A DNA stretch of 64,000 bases, taken from the NCBI GenBank assembly GCA_036924085.1, contig JAVGWX010000003.1, positions 115,416,764 through 115,480,763 of the forward strand, given 5' to 3'. Origin of the DNA: Ariolimax columbianus (lineage: Eukaryota; Mollusca; Gastropoda; Stylommatophora; Arionidae). Shown here in pieces: positions 1-11,073 of the stretch. How positions within the stretch are numbered: position 1 is the first letter of the stretch; the number at the start of each line of letters is the position of its first letter. A model generated the notes under the pieces. It saw only the letters and a program-made list of their open reading frames with translations, was not told where the DNA came from and made no database searches. Both the position numbers and the translations under genes were made by a program.

Positions 1-470
1 CAACATTGAAAGTAGAAGAACATGGAAGTCCACGCACAGAATATACACTCCAGTTGAGAATAATTATACCAATATACATCATCACCATCAATACCCGTCA
101 CTCGTTTCAGGACATCGGCATTAACAACCCTCCTCCAACAAGTTTAGTCTTGAGCTGTCCTGTCTGCCTATTTCTAGTTGAGGTCCAGGGACCAAAATTC
201 AATTCCAATCTCTTCTCGTGGTGTTCTCGGTCTAGCTCTCTTCCTTTTCCCCTATGCATTCCATGTCAGGGTCTGCCTGGCCACGTCCAATGTGATTTCC
301 GTAGCATGTGTCTTCCAAATCCACGTTTCCTACGTTTGATAGGTTCTATACTGGTTGTTATAGACTTCTTTCCTATTGGCCTTCATTCCACACCCTGTCT
401 TACGAGCCGTTACACATTATCTACTGCAGACATTTATTGACGAACGACTCAAGTTTCCTCCGGATAACCT

Positions 471-610
471 TTGTTGTTCTCCAAGTTTCTGCTCCGTGCA
501 GAAGAATTAGTAGCAGTGTTGCAAATGCTACTAGAACAGATGAACAGCACAGCCAAAGAGTTTGGCATGAAAATAAAACACATTAATTACAATGACTTTG
601 TTAATTTCCT
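471..610 (+). pseudogene. LINE reverse transcriptase fragment
   Basis: A short open stretch contains a leucine-rich helix followed by TAKEFGMKIK, the segment that lies just downstream of the catalytic FADD box in many LINE reverse transcriptases. No catalytic residues or other RT blocks are present and the frame closes soon after. The similarity is to a family motif only, so this is a small dead LINE scrap and its family cannot be assigned. Confidence 0.5.
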
Positions 611-689
611 AGCAACACGGACAAATAAATATAATCCTCAGTGGCGAAATAATCGAATAAGTACATCATCATAATCATAGTCGTCTGTA

Positions 690-1430
690 AACCACGCGCC
701 TGGTGCCCTGTGAGTAGCCTCTCGAGGGCGCAAGCCTGGGCGCTGAATAAGAAGTCCCTGAGCTGCCTAAACTGCAGGAACCCCCTCTCAACCAAACTGG
801 CGTTCTTCAAAGGAATGCAAAACCAAGACAATTTGGCTGCAGCTGAGCTGGAGCTACCAATAATAAGTTCGCAATTTTGAAACCGTGCATTTTAGATGCG
901 ACCATTCTGAATTTTCTGTCTGGATTTACTCCCGTAGCCCCACCCTCTCCCGAGGTTTCCACGAGGCAGTGGAGTCGTTGCTTGCAGATGCTAGTTACTC
1001 GAGATATCCGGTGAGACTCTCATCGTCCCAGGACTAGCGATCACTTCCTGGCACTTGTGAATATAAAAACATAGTTCCCCATCTCCTAGGCGAACTGCCT
1101 GAGCAGGCTAACGACCTTCGTCTACCTGAGTTTAGAGTCACAGTTTACCTTCTCTTAGGTTGGCTGCCAACCAAGGATATTGAGCCCAATTTACCCGCCC
1201 AGTTATTTCGCTGGGTGCTCGGTCGCGCCCCATATCAGGCTCTGTAAGAAACAGAGGGCCCCTCACGAAGGTGCTGCTGGGGACACAATAATGTAGGAGA
1301 GGCCATTGACAAGAAAACTCCTGTCCGGCAAGTCGAACAGTGAATCCAGCCCGATCTCTATACATGGAAAGAATAGGCTATAACAGACGCTTCACTTTCC
1401 TTTAACGAGTGGAACGTCCAGCCCAGACCT
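690..1430. other. Unidentified GC-richer segment
   Basis: This stretch is visibly richer in G and C than its neighbours and has only short ORFs (the longest about 75 codons, minus strand). I see no RT, endonuclease, transposase or splice-bounded exon signature. It may be a LINE untranslated region or an unclassified repeat. Confidence 0.3.
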
Positions 1431-1469
1431 CGCTACAAGAACATATGTTTGTATATATTTGGAAAACCA

Positions 1470-2150
1470 AAACAAGATACCCACAATGCGACAGAAATTA
1501 AGGCAAGTATTGCACTGGCAAAAAAAGGGCTTAAGAGAATGAAAGTTATATCCTCAAAGAATTTCAAGATAGAACTAAGGAAACGAATAATCGCCACTAA
1601 TATACGGCCAATTGCACTGTGAGGAACTGAAATATGGACTCCAGCAAAGAATGATTGAAAAAAAGCTTGGAAACTTTTGAAATGTAGAATGGAAAGAGTG
1701 AGTTGGACAGAAAGAAGATCCAATTGCAATGTCCTCACGGATGTGGCGCACTAAGACAAATATTGATAATGATACAGAAACGACGATAGAGGACTGGATC
1801 ACAATATGCGAGATGAAAGTCTTCTTCAGAAGAATACTGGTCGAAAAGATTTATGGAAAAAGAGGAATAGGGCGACCAAGATTCATGGTAAAAGGAGCGA
1901 CCAATACTTCTTTGCCTTTCCTGCACACAGAGACATTAAGGTACAAACCTATCCTGAAATTTAGAGAGATGGAGAGGATATGGTCAAATGGAGAGACATA
2001 CACAAACAGACAACCAGTCTTAGGACTGATCAACCAGAGGATATGGTCAAATGGAGAGACATACACAAACAGACAACCAGTCTTAGGACTGATCAACCAG
2101 AGGATGATGAAAGTAATCATTAAACAGCAATCAATAAAGCAGGTAGGTGA
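1470..2150 (+). pseudogene. RTE-like LINE, 3' end of ORF2
   Basis: Broken frames on the plus strand read as the C-terminal end of an endonuclease-RT LINE. They give a basic IKASIALAKKG-like block, a degenerate (G)TEIWTPAKND block matching the usual YGCETWTL region, an MRDESLLQK block with basic GK/KR residues, and a final block ending in SLRTDQPEDD. Stops and frameshifts separate these blocks. Catalytic RT motifs are absent, so this is a 5'-truncated dead copy. Fragments at 19082-19322 (minus) and 20690-20990 (plus) share the SLLQK/EGK block and the same C-terminal tail. Confidence 0.7.
1974..2104 (+). repeat. 63-bp tandem duplication inside LINE tail
   Basis: Two consecutive identical 63-bp units (1974-2036 and 2037-2099) followed by the first bases of a third. 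The period is 21 codons, so the LINE reading frame is preserved across the duplication. It lies in the C-terminal tail coding region. Confidence 0.9.
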
Positions 2151-2165
2151 GGGTATGCACGAGTG

Positions 2166-2640
2166 ACGAAGTTATACCGCACTTCAAACAACGCTGAACA
2201 ATGGAAATAACCATGACTGCTTCGTTCAAGTTATTTGTGTATAACAACAGAGAGCTGGGTTATTTTGCTTAATACTAATGTATGTTTCACAATTGATTTA
2301 AATAAGTAACACAACAGAAACTGATGTGCATGTTAACTTGCCAGTATCTGTAATATGATCTTATTTTTCATGATTACAAATAGTTGTGTACTGACATAAT
2401 TACGATGAGATCTGGTTAAGGTATCACCCTTAAATTGTGGCAAAAACACACATAACTTTGTGCAATACCTCTTTGCTAAACGATAACACAAGTATTTGTG
2501 TTGAAGACAGATTTAACCCAGTTTAACTTAAGCCAACACATGTACAAGATCTGCTTCTTACTTTTCTAATCCCAGAAACAACGAGTTAATCTCTCTTGTA
2601 TTCATGTAGCAATATTTGCGATATTGTTTCTAAAGTTTTC
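2166..2640. other. AT-rich DNA, nothing recognised
   Basis: AT-rich sequence without a long ORF, RNA gene, tandem array or recognisable repeat. Confidence 0.4.
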
Positions 2641-2649
2641 TTTCATACG

Positions 2650-2890
2650 AAGCTCTCATTCAAACAAAGCCAGCTGTTCGACGTTCGTGTGGCTTTTGAC
2701 AACAAGCTGTGAATAACGAAGCGTGCAATGACGTGTGTTGGAATGTTTTCAACCCTCGAAGGATTTATTTGCACACTTAACAAAGAAAACTTGAACGATT
2801 AAAAACCTTTGTTTCACAGACTGTAATGCTTAGTAATCAGGAAAACGTATAACAATTGGCACGTGACAACGATTTATCCACTGTTCTATT
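2650..2890 (+). repeat. Dispersed repeat, copy 1
   Basis: This segment resembles 5080-5300 in the same orientation. Both carry a TCGAAG-GATTTATTTGC core, then ACAAAGAAAAC, then a CTTTG and CTGTAA spacing block, then CAGGAAAA. The copies are diverged with small indels. No coding content is seen. The family is unknown. Confidence 0.6.
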
Positions 2891-2899
2891 GTCTATTTC

Positions 2900-3840
2900 A
2901 CTATTTATGATATTGTTTCTAGATCTGTATTAATGGAAAGTCGATTATTTATCATATAGTAGTGTCTTTGGGCGGTTTTTAATTTTCTTCTTCGTCGTTC
3001 TTTCTAACATAATCGCATCTCATTTCGTTCCGAACTTGGCGGTCCGCCTCAGGCTTCCCTCGTCACTTAATAATTAATCCCGCAAATGGGTTAGGGTCTG
3101 TCATGTTTGCGCTCCCCCTCTCTAGTAGAGACGAAAGACCTGGATAACATATTCCAATGTGTCTGTGCACACAACATGGGTACAAGTTTGTGTTCCCGAA
3201 TAGTAATTTATTGAACACAAATTGTCAGTCCACAGTGGCTAATTCACAATCTGAATATTGTAACGTGATCTCTTCTTGACAAGGTGTATACTTCTGTTAT
3301 ATCAGACTTAATGCGTTCATTGTGCTATTTGTCTTTGATCATTGTCATTATTTGGTAATGTATAAAGCCTTGTCGTCAATTTAGGTTTTATATAATTATT
3401 CCTCAATGTCTATCTAGTATTCTAGTATTTTACAGTGTGCAGGAATACACATTATTTTCACTCTGTTGCAATTATAGCTAGTATTCATGGTATTCTACCA
3501 GGCCTAGCAAGCCATAGGAAGTGAAATCTCAAGAAGAGCATACTGTGGATAGCCTTTGACTACTCGGCAGCAGGCATACGCGCGTGTTTGTATACCAGGA
3601 TTCCAAGTACTCCAAGTATTCACGAGTGCCTGTGATAGACCGTCTAATTTCTGAATTTGATGGTTTCTTTGTGCCAATATTATTGATATGAATTCTGTAA
3701 GTAAAAATATATCTTGTGTCTGGCTCGTTTTCCAAGACGGTTACTGAAGCTGTTTTTAGTGTTTGCTTTCAGAAATTTCAAGAACCACTATTTTCGGTTC
3801 ATTATTTAATATTGTGACTCCGTCTTGTGACGACCACTTT
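2900..3840. other. AT-rich DNA, nothing recognised
   Basis: No credible coding frame or transposon domain. The minus-strand frame at 3529-3735 has no recognisable motif. Confidence 0.4.
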
Positions 3841-3846
3841 CTCCTA

Positions 3847-3861
3847 CCCCCCCCCCCCCCC
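3847..3861 (+). repeat. Poly-C tract (15 nt)
   Basis: An uninterrupted run of 15 C residues, one of five long G/C homopolymers in the window. Confidence 0.95.
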
Positions 3862-4307
3862 ACCCCTTTCAACCATTTTATATATTTCATAGCTCTGATT
3901 GCTTATCGATTTGTGCAATCAGAGTATACGTGACTCCCTTGTGGGACTGGGTAAAAAGATTCGAATATATTCCAAGGCTATATATTTTCTCTCTACATAG
4001 GAATGCTTTTCTTCTCATCATTTCTTTCCTGGCGTCAATCAGTTCTCTTCCATGGTGGAATTCTTCTTCTTGTCACCAATGGCTCTGTCTTTATTTTTGC
4101 GAAGTCTAGTAAGGAAGGGGCTAGTTTTTGTTTGTTTGTTTGTTTGTATAAAGCTAATTCTCTGGAGTCCGACTCAACCATCTCCTTCTAGTGTTTTGTT
4201 TAGTCATTTGACGATTTTGGAACAGTTTGAATGTCTCTGTCAGTTGGTAGTACTCTGCTATCATCGGTTGTAGGCTTGCTAATTACTTCCTTTCTTTTGA
4301 AGGTATT

Positions 4308-4570
4308 TAAAAAAATTTTTTATTTTTATTTTGCGTTCGCCTGATTTCTCTATTCCCCAAGGCGGGTGTGCGTTGCACTGTGGTTTTTATTTTGCGCCTG
4401 TAGGCCCAGTGCATCCGACTTCAGCATGCATTTTATATAAGGGTCTGCTTCCTCCTGCATTTTCTAAGGGTTTGCTTCCCCGGGGTAACGGCCGGTGCTG
4501 TGATGGGGATCGAACCCAGCACCTTCGGTTTGTGAGCCGTGCCACTTAACCACTAGGCCATGCCGTCCCC
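4308..4570 (-). mobile_element. SINE-A copy 1 (tRNA-derived)
   Basis: Read on the minus strand, the element starts at 4570 with a GGGGACGGCATGG head, then an RNA polymerase III A box-like TGGCCTAGTGG and a B box-like GGTTCGATCCC. A body of about 150 bp follows, ending in an A-rich tail near 4308-4325. A perfect 12-bp direct repeat (TTTGAAGGTATT) flanks it at 4296-4307 and 4571-4582. A TSD plus an A-rich 3' end shows insertion by LINE-type target-primed reverse transcription. Two related copies occur at 20215-20465 and 41524-41811. Confidence 0.92.
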
Positions 4571-5079
4571 TTTGAAGGTATTGATTTCGGTTCTCATGTA
4601 AAAATTATTTATGCATGGTTTTGAACTTTAGCTGATTTTGTTCCAAAGTTAGATTATGAAGCTGTTGCCAAGGCTGTCATTCCAAATTGTAACGGTGATC
4701 TAACATTTTCTATGAACAGCAGTTTCAGTATGTGATGATTTGCTCGCTATGTAGTTCTTTCTAGTGCTCTCATTCCAGTCAGTAGTCGTTCAGATTTTTG
4801 TTGACACTTTCCAATGTCCTTTTGACATGTTAGTATGCTGTAGAGGAGCAGTGTAGGTAATATCCCACTGCCTTTGGGTACTCCTTGTTCCAGTTTAGTT
4901 GTGTATCATATGTAAACCCAATACTCTGTCTCCGGCGCATCTATTCTGGCCTATCTGTTTGTACAGACGACTACGCACACAATATTTGAGTATTTTGTAT
5001 ATACTCATGATCTCCTCGTTCAATTAAAGGCTTCCTCTAAATATAAACAAGCTGCCAGAGTGTGCTACAATCCTGACAT

Positions 5080-5300
5080 CATATTAAATCTCTTGCGTGA
5101 TATGTGTTAAAACTCCGTTGGACCTATGTTGTCAGAAGAGAGGTTGTGAATGCCATCTGTTGGGAAGTCTTCTACCTTCGAAGATTTATTTGCTAGTTTA
5201 ACAAAGAAAACGCTAACGTTTACAACGCTTTGCCTGATGGGCTGTAAGTTCAGAAACCAGGAAAAAGCATTACAGCTGCGACGATTCAATGACTCGCTTG
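5080..5300 (+). repeat. Dispersed repeat, copy 2
   Basis: Diverged partner of the repeat at 2650-2890 in the same orientation, sharing several 10-17 bp blocks in the same order. No terminal repeats or coding sequence are evident. Confidence 0.6.
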
Positions 5301-5369
5301 GAGACGTAACGCATAAATCAAGTGCATGAATCACATTAAAAACAAAAATGTTGGTTGATGAAACCACAT

Positions 5370-5940
5370 CTCATTTCCCCTGTCTTGTCTTGCTTTATTG
5401 CTCATTATGCAGTGCCGGAGAGTACGTCTTCATTAACTTCTTAGAACGCAGCAGCATTCTACATAATTTGGCTTTTAGAAAATGAGTCCGTTCCAGCAGT
5501 TCTTAAACTTTAGTAGCCTGCGAAAAAGCATTAGTTTATTAGTATTTGTATTAATTCTTGCACTGGCAGTAACAGTTACGCATATTTCAGTAAGGGTTCA
5601 ATGATTTGTACTATTTATTTTACTTTAATATGTGATCTATTTAATTATTTATTGCATGCATTTTCGTGCAGATAAATATAATGTGCATATGGTGCTATTC
5701 CTGCAGAACCAAAGGTTCTCCAACTCTATGAACCATGAAGATTCAATTACGGAAGAAAACATTTTAAATAATAACTTTGCAGCATCATAATGTGCTTACA
5801 TGTTGCACAGTGAATTCAATTCCTGATTGGGAGATGTGGTAAGGACTCAAAAATAGTGAAACTTCGAGGCAGGAATTTGTAAACAAAGTATGTTTGTTAG
5901 TGACAAATATCACACGCATTTGTCTTCACTTGGAAATCTA
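5370..5940. other. AT-rich DNA, nothing recognised
   Basis: AT-rich, with no ORF of note and no tandem or dispersed repeat that I can match elsewhere in the window. Confidence 0.4.
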
Positions 5941-5945
5941 TATAT

Positions 5946-6055
5946 CTTCTCTTCTCTTCTCTTCTCTTCTCTTCTCTTCTTTTCTCTTCTCTTCTCTTCT
6001 CTTCTCTTCTCTTCTCTTCTCATTTCTTCTCTCCTCTCCTCTCCTCTCTTCTCAT
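5946..6055 (+). repeat. (CTTCT)n pentanucleotide microsatellite
   Basis: Over 100 bp of CTTCT repeats with few interruptions. The ORFs that run through it are low-complexity artefacts. Confidence 0.97.
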
Positions 6056-6089
6056 TTAAATCTAAATCTACATCTTCATCTAATCTATT

Positions 6090-6640
6090 TATGTATCTAT
6101 TTATTTTCAGTCCGCTTGTGTCGTTAGACGTCGTGGGGAGATGTGAGCTCCTTTGTTTCTTTTCTTTTTGGGCAAGTGAAAATCCGCTGGTGACTTGCAA
6201 GGTCAATCTTAGTATCTGTTACCAAACGTTAGGTTGGTAGCCCCTGAAATATACGATCGCCTGTTTTTTTAGGCCGAGGGGGGGGGGGGGGGGGTGGAAG
6301 CGTAAAATAAAGCAAGGTACACCCGCTAACTACATAACCAGGACTTAGCCCCACAATCCCATTTTTATGACAGATTCTCTGTGGGGCGAGAATAATTGGA
6401 GTAGATTTTTAACTTGAATTTTGCCCGAGTTAAGCCTATTCTTTTTTATTTCTAACTGCCTATGGATTTTTAACGTGTGCGCCACTAAGCACAGGTCCGA
6501 TCTCACTACTCAGAGATCAGGGGACAATTTTACCGGAGGATCCACGTGATTTCAGTCTCCACCGTGATTTGAAGCCACAACATCCAGCACTCGAGGCGAG
6601 TACCTTACCTCTAGACTACTGTTTCCCCCAACACAAATAC
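6090..6640 (-). mobile_element. T-element copy (long tRNA-headed repeat)
   Basis: On the minus strand the sequence begins near 6640 with a head containing TAGAGGTAAGGTACTCGCC and continues through blocks also found, in order, in the plus-strand copy at 17331-17898. Shared blocks are the CTGAGTAGTGAGATC region, GGGCAAAATTCAAGTTAAAAATCTACT, CTGTGGGGC-type sequence, the 'GCTTCCACC' block and the ACCAGCGGATTTTCACTTGC block, ending in a TAGATA-rich tail. A 17-nt poly-G tract sits inside. There is no coding capacity. The head suggests polymerase III promotion. Confidence 0.78.
6278..6294 (+). repeat. Poly-G tract (17 nt)
   Basis: Uninterrupted 17-nt G run inside the T-element copy. The other full copy (17331-17898) lacks a run here, so it expanded after insertion. 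Confidence 0.95.
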
Positions 6641-7305
6641 ACATTCAACTGACCACAAGAAACCAAGTGAAAGCGCCTCGCCACAACAGACAAATGAGTT
6701 AACGGACTCTTACAGCAGGACTCCCCATGAAAAATATCCTGACTCGCGAAGCCTTTCCTCAATCAAGACTTCTGATTTTGGAATATAGGCCAAGTTTGCT
6801 CTAGAGAAAGACTCTTACGTCTTAACTTTCCTATTATCAAGTGTAGTTTGTGCACATGTGTAAATGTATGTGTCGCAGGTAGACACACAATGAACAGCGG
6901 AAGTGTCAGATCAAGAAGCGGGGTAAAGATAGAAAAATGGGCAAAATTCGAGACAGCGAGTTGAAACTAAGTACGAGGTTTGTTTAAAAAAATGTCCGAC
7001 CTTAATTTTATTTTGGCGGTAACACATGAAGAATAGGTGTTGTCCTTCGACAAGAGGGTATAGTGGAGAAGTGTGTGGAGTCTCAAGGACCTAACTTTGA
7101 AGGGGATTAGGGTTTCAATCGTCCAGGTGAGTAATTCAATTTTACCGCCCCAATGATCGGATGCTTTTTGAACACACCTCGTATGTTTTCTTAGTTGTTT
7201 CTAACAAAAATACTTTGACTTGGAGATAACGCTGCAATGAGATTTTAAAAAAAAGTCATCTATAGCTTTTGTGTAGGATTTACGATGAAAGAAACAGTAC
7301 ATATA
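6640..7305. other. No gene recognised
   Basis: No coding frame, RNA gene or clear repeat. The region around 6975-7190 has matching ends (CGAGGTTTGTTTAAAAAA near 6973 and TTTTTGAACACACCTCG near 7170, imperfectly inverted), possibly a small non-autonomous element. Confidence 0.35.
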
Positions 7306-7309
7306 ATAT

Positions 7310-8065
7310 GATTATTTGGTTCGCGTATTATCGCAAACCTGGGCAATGCTGCACAGAAATTTGGAATGGAAATCAGAGCAAAGAAGAGTAATATCACGGT
7401 CAATGATCAAGATGATATTTTAAACCCGAATATGGTCAAAGGTATTAGTCTCTGAAAAGTTGCGTGGTTCAAATAGCGTGCAGCAGAAATGAATGCGGAG
7501 GAGTCTATCCAGTCAAGAACAGCGATGGCCATGGTCACCTTGCCCAGACTGCGAATAATCTGGAAAGACAAGAACAGTAGCTATAAATCGGAGCTGAATT
7601 TAATGTATTCAATGGTCACCTCGGTATACCTCTACGCGTGTGAGACTTGAACTCGGGCGGCTGCCCCAGAACATTAAATTTGCGCAGTAGAAATGAGAAG
7701 CCTGCGAAGAATCATTGACATTTAATATTTGTATACCGTTACAAACAAGAGTCTTCTTGACATTGTTAGGAAGGAGTTAGGTAAATATATAAACTTCTTG
7801 ACTATAGTAAAAAACACGAAAGTTGACATAGTATGAACATATATCACGATCGGTGGAGCTGACTAAGACCGTCCCGCAAGGCACTGTGCCTGGGAACCGT
7901 TGGGAGAGGTAGGCCAAAACAGAAATATGCTGACAATATAAACGAGTGGACAGGAAGGACTAGCTGAAACTAATACCCTTGCAAAAAATCGAGACGCATG
8001 GCGGAAACTGGTTCGACACACTGCAATAACGGTGTGTCAACGACCTTCAAGGTTACAGGACTGAT
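7310..8065 (+). pseudogene. LINE 3' half, RT thumb to C-terminus
   Basis: Interrupted plus-strand frames contain an RT thumb block (KFGMEIRAKKS), a LYACET block equivalent to the usual YGCETW, and EMRSLRRII. These are followed by a LLTIVKN block, a REL-type C-terminal block ending DAWRKLVRHT, and a GATGATGATG-rich end. The order and spacing match the C-terminal third of an APE-type LINE ORF2. Many stop codons and frameshifts show an old dead copy. The RT palm and endonuclease are missing. Confidence 0.72.
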
Positions 8066-8217
8066 GATGATGATGGATGATGATGATTATCTTCGTAAAA
8101 AAGCAAATCATTTATGTTATTGGGCGATGTTGTTTGACTAATCTATTCATTTGTGTTTGACACAGGTGCGAACGGCTTGCAGTGTTAATAAGAAAACTGA
8201 CTTTTCGTTCTTCTTTT

Positions 8218-8679
8218 AACATTCAGCTGAAAACAGATGTTCTCTCAAATATTACAGTTAGTTCTCTATGGAACATTCAGCTGAAAACAGATGTTCTCTC
8301 AAATGTTACAGTTAGTTCTCTATGGAACATTCAGCTGAAAACAGATGTTCTCTCAAATGTTACAGTTAGTTCTCTATGGAACATTCAGCTGAAAACAGAT
8401 GTTCTCTCAAATGTTACAGTTAGTTCTCTATGGAACATTCAGCTGAAAACAGATGTTCTCTCAAATGTTACAGTTAGTTCTCTATGGAACATTCAGCTGA
8501 AAACAGATGTTCTCTCAAATGTTACAGTTAGTTCTCTATGGAACATTCAGCTGAAAACAGATGTTCTCTCAAATGTTACTCTTGGTTCTCCTTGGAACAT
8601 TCAGCTGAAAACAGATGTTCTCTCAAATGTTACTCTTGGTTCTCCTTGGAACATTCAGCTGAGAACAGATGTTCTCTGA
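8218..8679 (+). repeat. 54-bp minisatellite, 8.5 copies
   Basis: Eight full units and a partial ninth with a period of 54 bp. The first six are nearly identical; units seven and eight share a distinct block (TCTTGGTTCTCC). Because the period is 18 codons, a plus-strand frame stays open across it (8182-8679), translating to repeats of NIQLKTDVLSNVTVSSLW. There is no start context, splice signal or flanking domain, so the ORF is most simply a by-product of the period. Confidence 0.93.
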
Positions 8680-8739
8680 AATGGTCTCAGTTGAGACCAT
8701 TATTTTATCATCAGCTCGACAGACGCCAACTGTTCTAGT

Positions 8740-9140
8740 GTTTTCTTCTACTCTGAACTGATAAGTCCTTTGTCTTCCCACTTCCATTCCCCTGACATAT
8801 CCGTTCTATCGCATACTTGCTTGTATTGTTAGATTATGTTTCCTTCTAAAGATGTGTCCCAATTAGCACCTCCTCCCCACCCCCCTTTTTATCGCCAAAT
8901 CGCCAACTGTACATGGTGTGTTCTTTACCACAGATCCGCGTTTCTAGCGTTATGAAGATTGTAAGCATAAAAACAAACTCATCATAGACCATTTCAGCCA
9001 CAAGCCCCAACAGATGTTGCACTAACATTTCTAATTACTAAATGCCCCAGGACAAGAATTCTCGACATCAGTATCCCAGCGCTTTTTGGTTTCTGGATTC
9101 ATTTACAACTCTAAGCGTTATTGGATGCTCCAAGACGGCC
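8740..9140. other. No gene recognised
   Basis: No recognisable feature in either strand between the 54-bp minisatellite and the CT/CA microsatellites. Confidence 0.4.
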
Positions 9141-9146
9141 TATCCC

Positions 9147-9150
<4 letters not shown>

Positions 9151-9188
<38 letters not shown>

Positions 9189-9228
9189 TCTCTGTCCCTC
9201 ACACACACACACACACACCCACACACAG

Positions 9229-9280
<52 letters not shown>

Positions 9281-9297
9281 ACTTACACACATTCACT
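9151..9297 (+). repeat. Compound (CT)n-(CA)n microsatellite
   Basis: About 40 bp of CT repeats switching to about 100 bp of CA repeats with scattered interruptions. All ORFs across it, on both strands, are low-complexity artefacts. Confidence 0.97.
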
Positions 9298-9390
9298 CAT
9301 ATATGTATAAATAAACTGGACAGAAATGGAATCGAATAAAATTGTACTAGACGCAGTTAACAAAGCAAGTCAGTTTCTGGCAATAATCAG

Positions 9391-9461
9391 TCTTCTTCTT
9401 CTTCTTCTTCTTCTTCTTCTTCTTCTTCTTCTTCTTCTTCTTCTTCTTCTTCTTCTTCTTC
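9391..9461 (+). repeat. (CTT)n trinucleotide microsatellite
   Basis: About 70 bp of uninterrupted CTT units. On the minus strand it reads GAA, giving a poly-glutamate run at the end of a short frame (9387-9572). GAA-rich tails are a feature of RN-LINE and SINE-B copies in this window, so this could be an old tail. Confidence 0.95.
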
Positions 9462-9605
9462 ATTCGTCTTCACTTTGACTTCAGTGACTCTAATAGAGCC
9501 ATCAGCCAATTCAAGGCTCTGTGCACTTCCATACAGTTCTTCATAAAAGGACACTGCTTGTTCCCACGTCATACTCCTTTAACTAGTGCATGATCGGCAT
9601 GAAAG

Positions 9606-9745
9606 TTACATGTGTTCCGCTGTGATAGGCCCATCCGGAGCCGAACATTCTGGTGGCTTGGCCAAAATCTTAGACACTCTGGTCCAATACAGGCAACCCT
9701 TGTGGAACACGGACAAGGCAGACGAGGCAGAGGTGCATCAATGAC
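9606..9745 (+). pseudogene. Possible LINE C-terminal fragment
   Basis: The plus-strand frame contains TFWWLGQNLRHS followed by HGQGRRGRG. This resembles the RWLGHVLR ... GRRGRGRP block at the C-terminus of many APE-type LINEs. No other domain is present. The similarity is short. Confidence 0.4.
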
Positions 9746-9819
9746 ATCTCTCATCATTCAGGTCTGCAGAAACGTGGTAATCAAATCCTTTGGTGAACTC
9801 ATGGGTCTCGCAGATCACC

Positions 9820-10021
9820 GAAGACATTGACGTGACATGACACAGGGTCTCCATAACCAGTTTTTGGGATAAAAGACATTGACGTGACATGACACAGGGT
9901 CTCCACAACCAGTTTATGGATAGAAGACATTGACGTGACATGACACAGGGTCTCCACAACCAGTTTATGGATAGAAGACATTGACGTGACATGACACAGG
10001 GTCTCCACAACCAGTTTATGG
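9820..10021 (+). repeat. 51-bp minisatellite, about 4 copies
   Basis: Four units of about 51 bp, each containing AGACATTGACGTGACATGAC and ACAGGGTCTCC. The first unit differs most. The 17-codon period keeps minus-strand frames open, but there is no independent evidence of coding. Confidence 0.93.
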
Positions 10022-10029
10022 ACTGAATT

Positions 10030-11060
10030 ATAGCGATATGTTTGGAAAGCTGCAATGAGCCTATTTTATGCTCACTGGGGTCAATGTTAGAGGAAGCTAC
10101 GTACACGGAATAGGTATTCATACATTGTCATTGGGGATAAAGTGTTAACAAATTTAGTTTAGATGCTCTCGACGTCTTTTGTATGAGGTTAGGAGAAGCA
10201 GTCAGACCCTTTCTTCACCAGCTAACCTTCACTAGTCGTTAGTCAGGTACTCATTTACAGGTAGTTATACTGGTGCGTGTCGAGGCTGTAGATCAAGCTT
10301 GGTCCCATATATACAAGAGATAACCTTCTATCCACTCCATCACTCAGGCACTATGCTATCTATCCTCACATATAAGAACTTTCACTCTCTAGAGTGCTGT
10401 CTGCGTGGCCGCGTGTCTACACCCTGACAATAATAGATATAAAGTGAGATCCATTCTTTATCTTCCTGCTTTTTTTTTTTTTTACCGAAAATGATCTTGT
10501 ATATAGCTTCTTAGTTGATATTTTGACCGACATGTTTACATTGTGAATATTCTAAATCGCAGTAGTAATACAACCAGAAAGACGACGATAGTCACACACG
10601 AGGTCCCATTTATCTCCCGACTGTCCCTTCAGAATGTAAGGAAGTTGTCAAATTGATGCCAGTGATTGTATCTTTTTGCATGCATATCTAACGTTCTTTC
10701 TGTCCGGTGCATTACTTTCACATGTTTCATTTGTTAAGTTTTATTTAGAACATGGTCTTCTTTCACTTACTGGCTTTGTTTCTTTAACCTTGCTTACTTA
10801 TTTCTAAAATGTGTGCATGGTTTTCCTTTTTTAAAAGTTTATTGCAATTGTATGTTTAATCTTGTTTATACATTTGTTTTATTTCCCCCAACTGCTTCAT
10901 TATTGTTGATCTTCTTTTACCCGTTCTTCGCTGTTCATGTTATTATATACTTGGTTATACATTTCTGCCATTGCTTTCCCTTGTTTCTATAAACACATTT
11001 GTTCATTTCATATCTTTCATTTACTCGTATTGTCTATTTTGAAAGGTTGTAAATATATTG
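10030..11060. other. AT-rich DNA, nothing recognised
   Basis: No credible ORF, RNA gene or transposon domain. The region grades into a T-rich tract before the tandem array at 11074. Confidence 0.4.
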
Positions 11061-11073
11061 CAATTACAGCGCT

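Noticed and set aside
4308..4570. Possible tRNA gene (good A and B box-like segments)
   Set aside because: No cloverleaf acceptor stem can be closed, the sequence is repeated three times with TSDs, and it has a SINE body.
9042..9339. Four overlapping frames of 60-90 codons
   Set aside because: All are translations of CT/CA microsatellite in different frames and strands.
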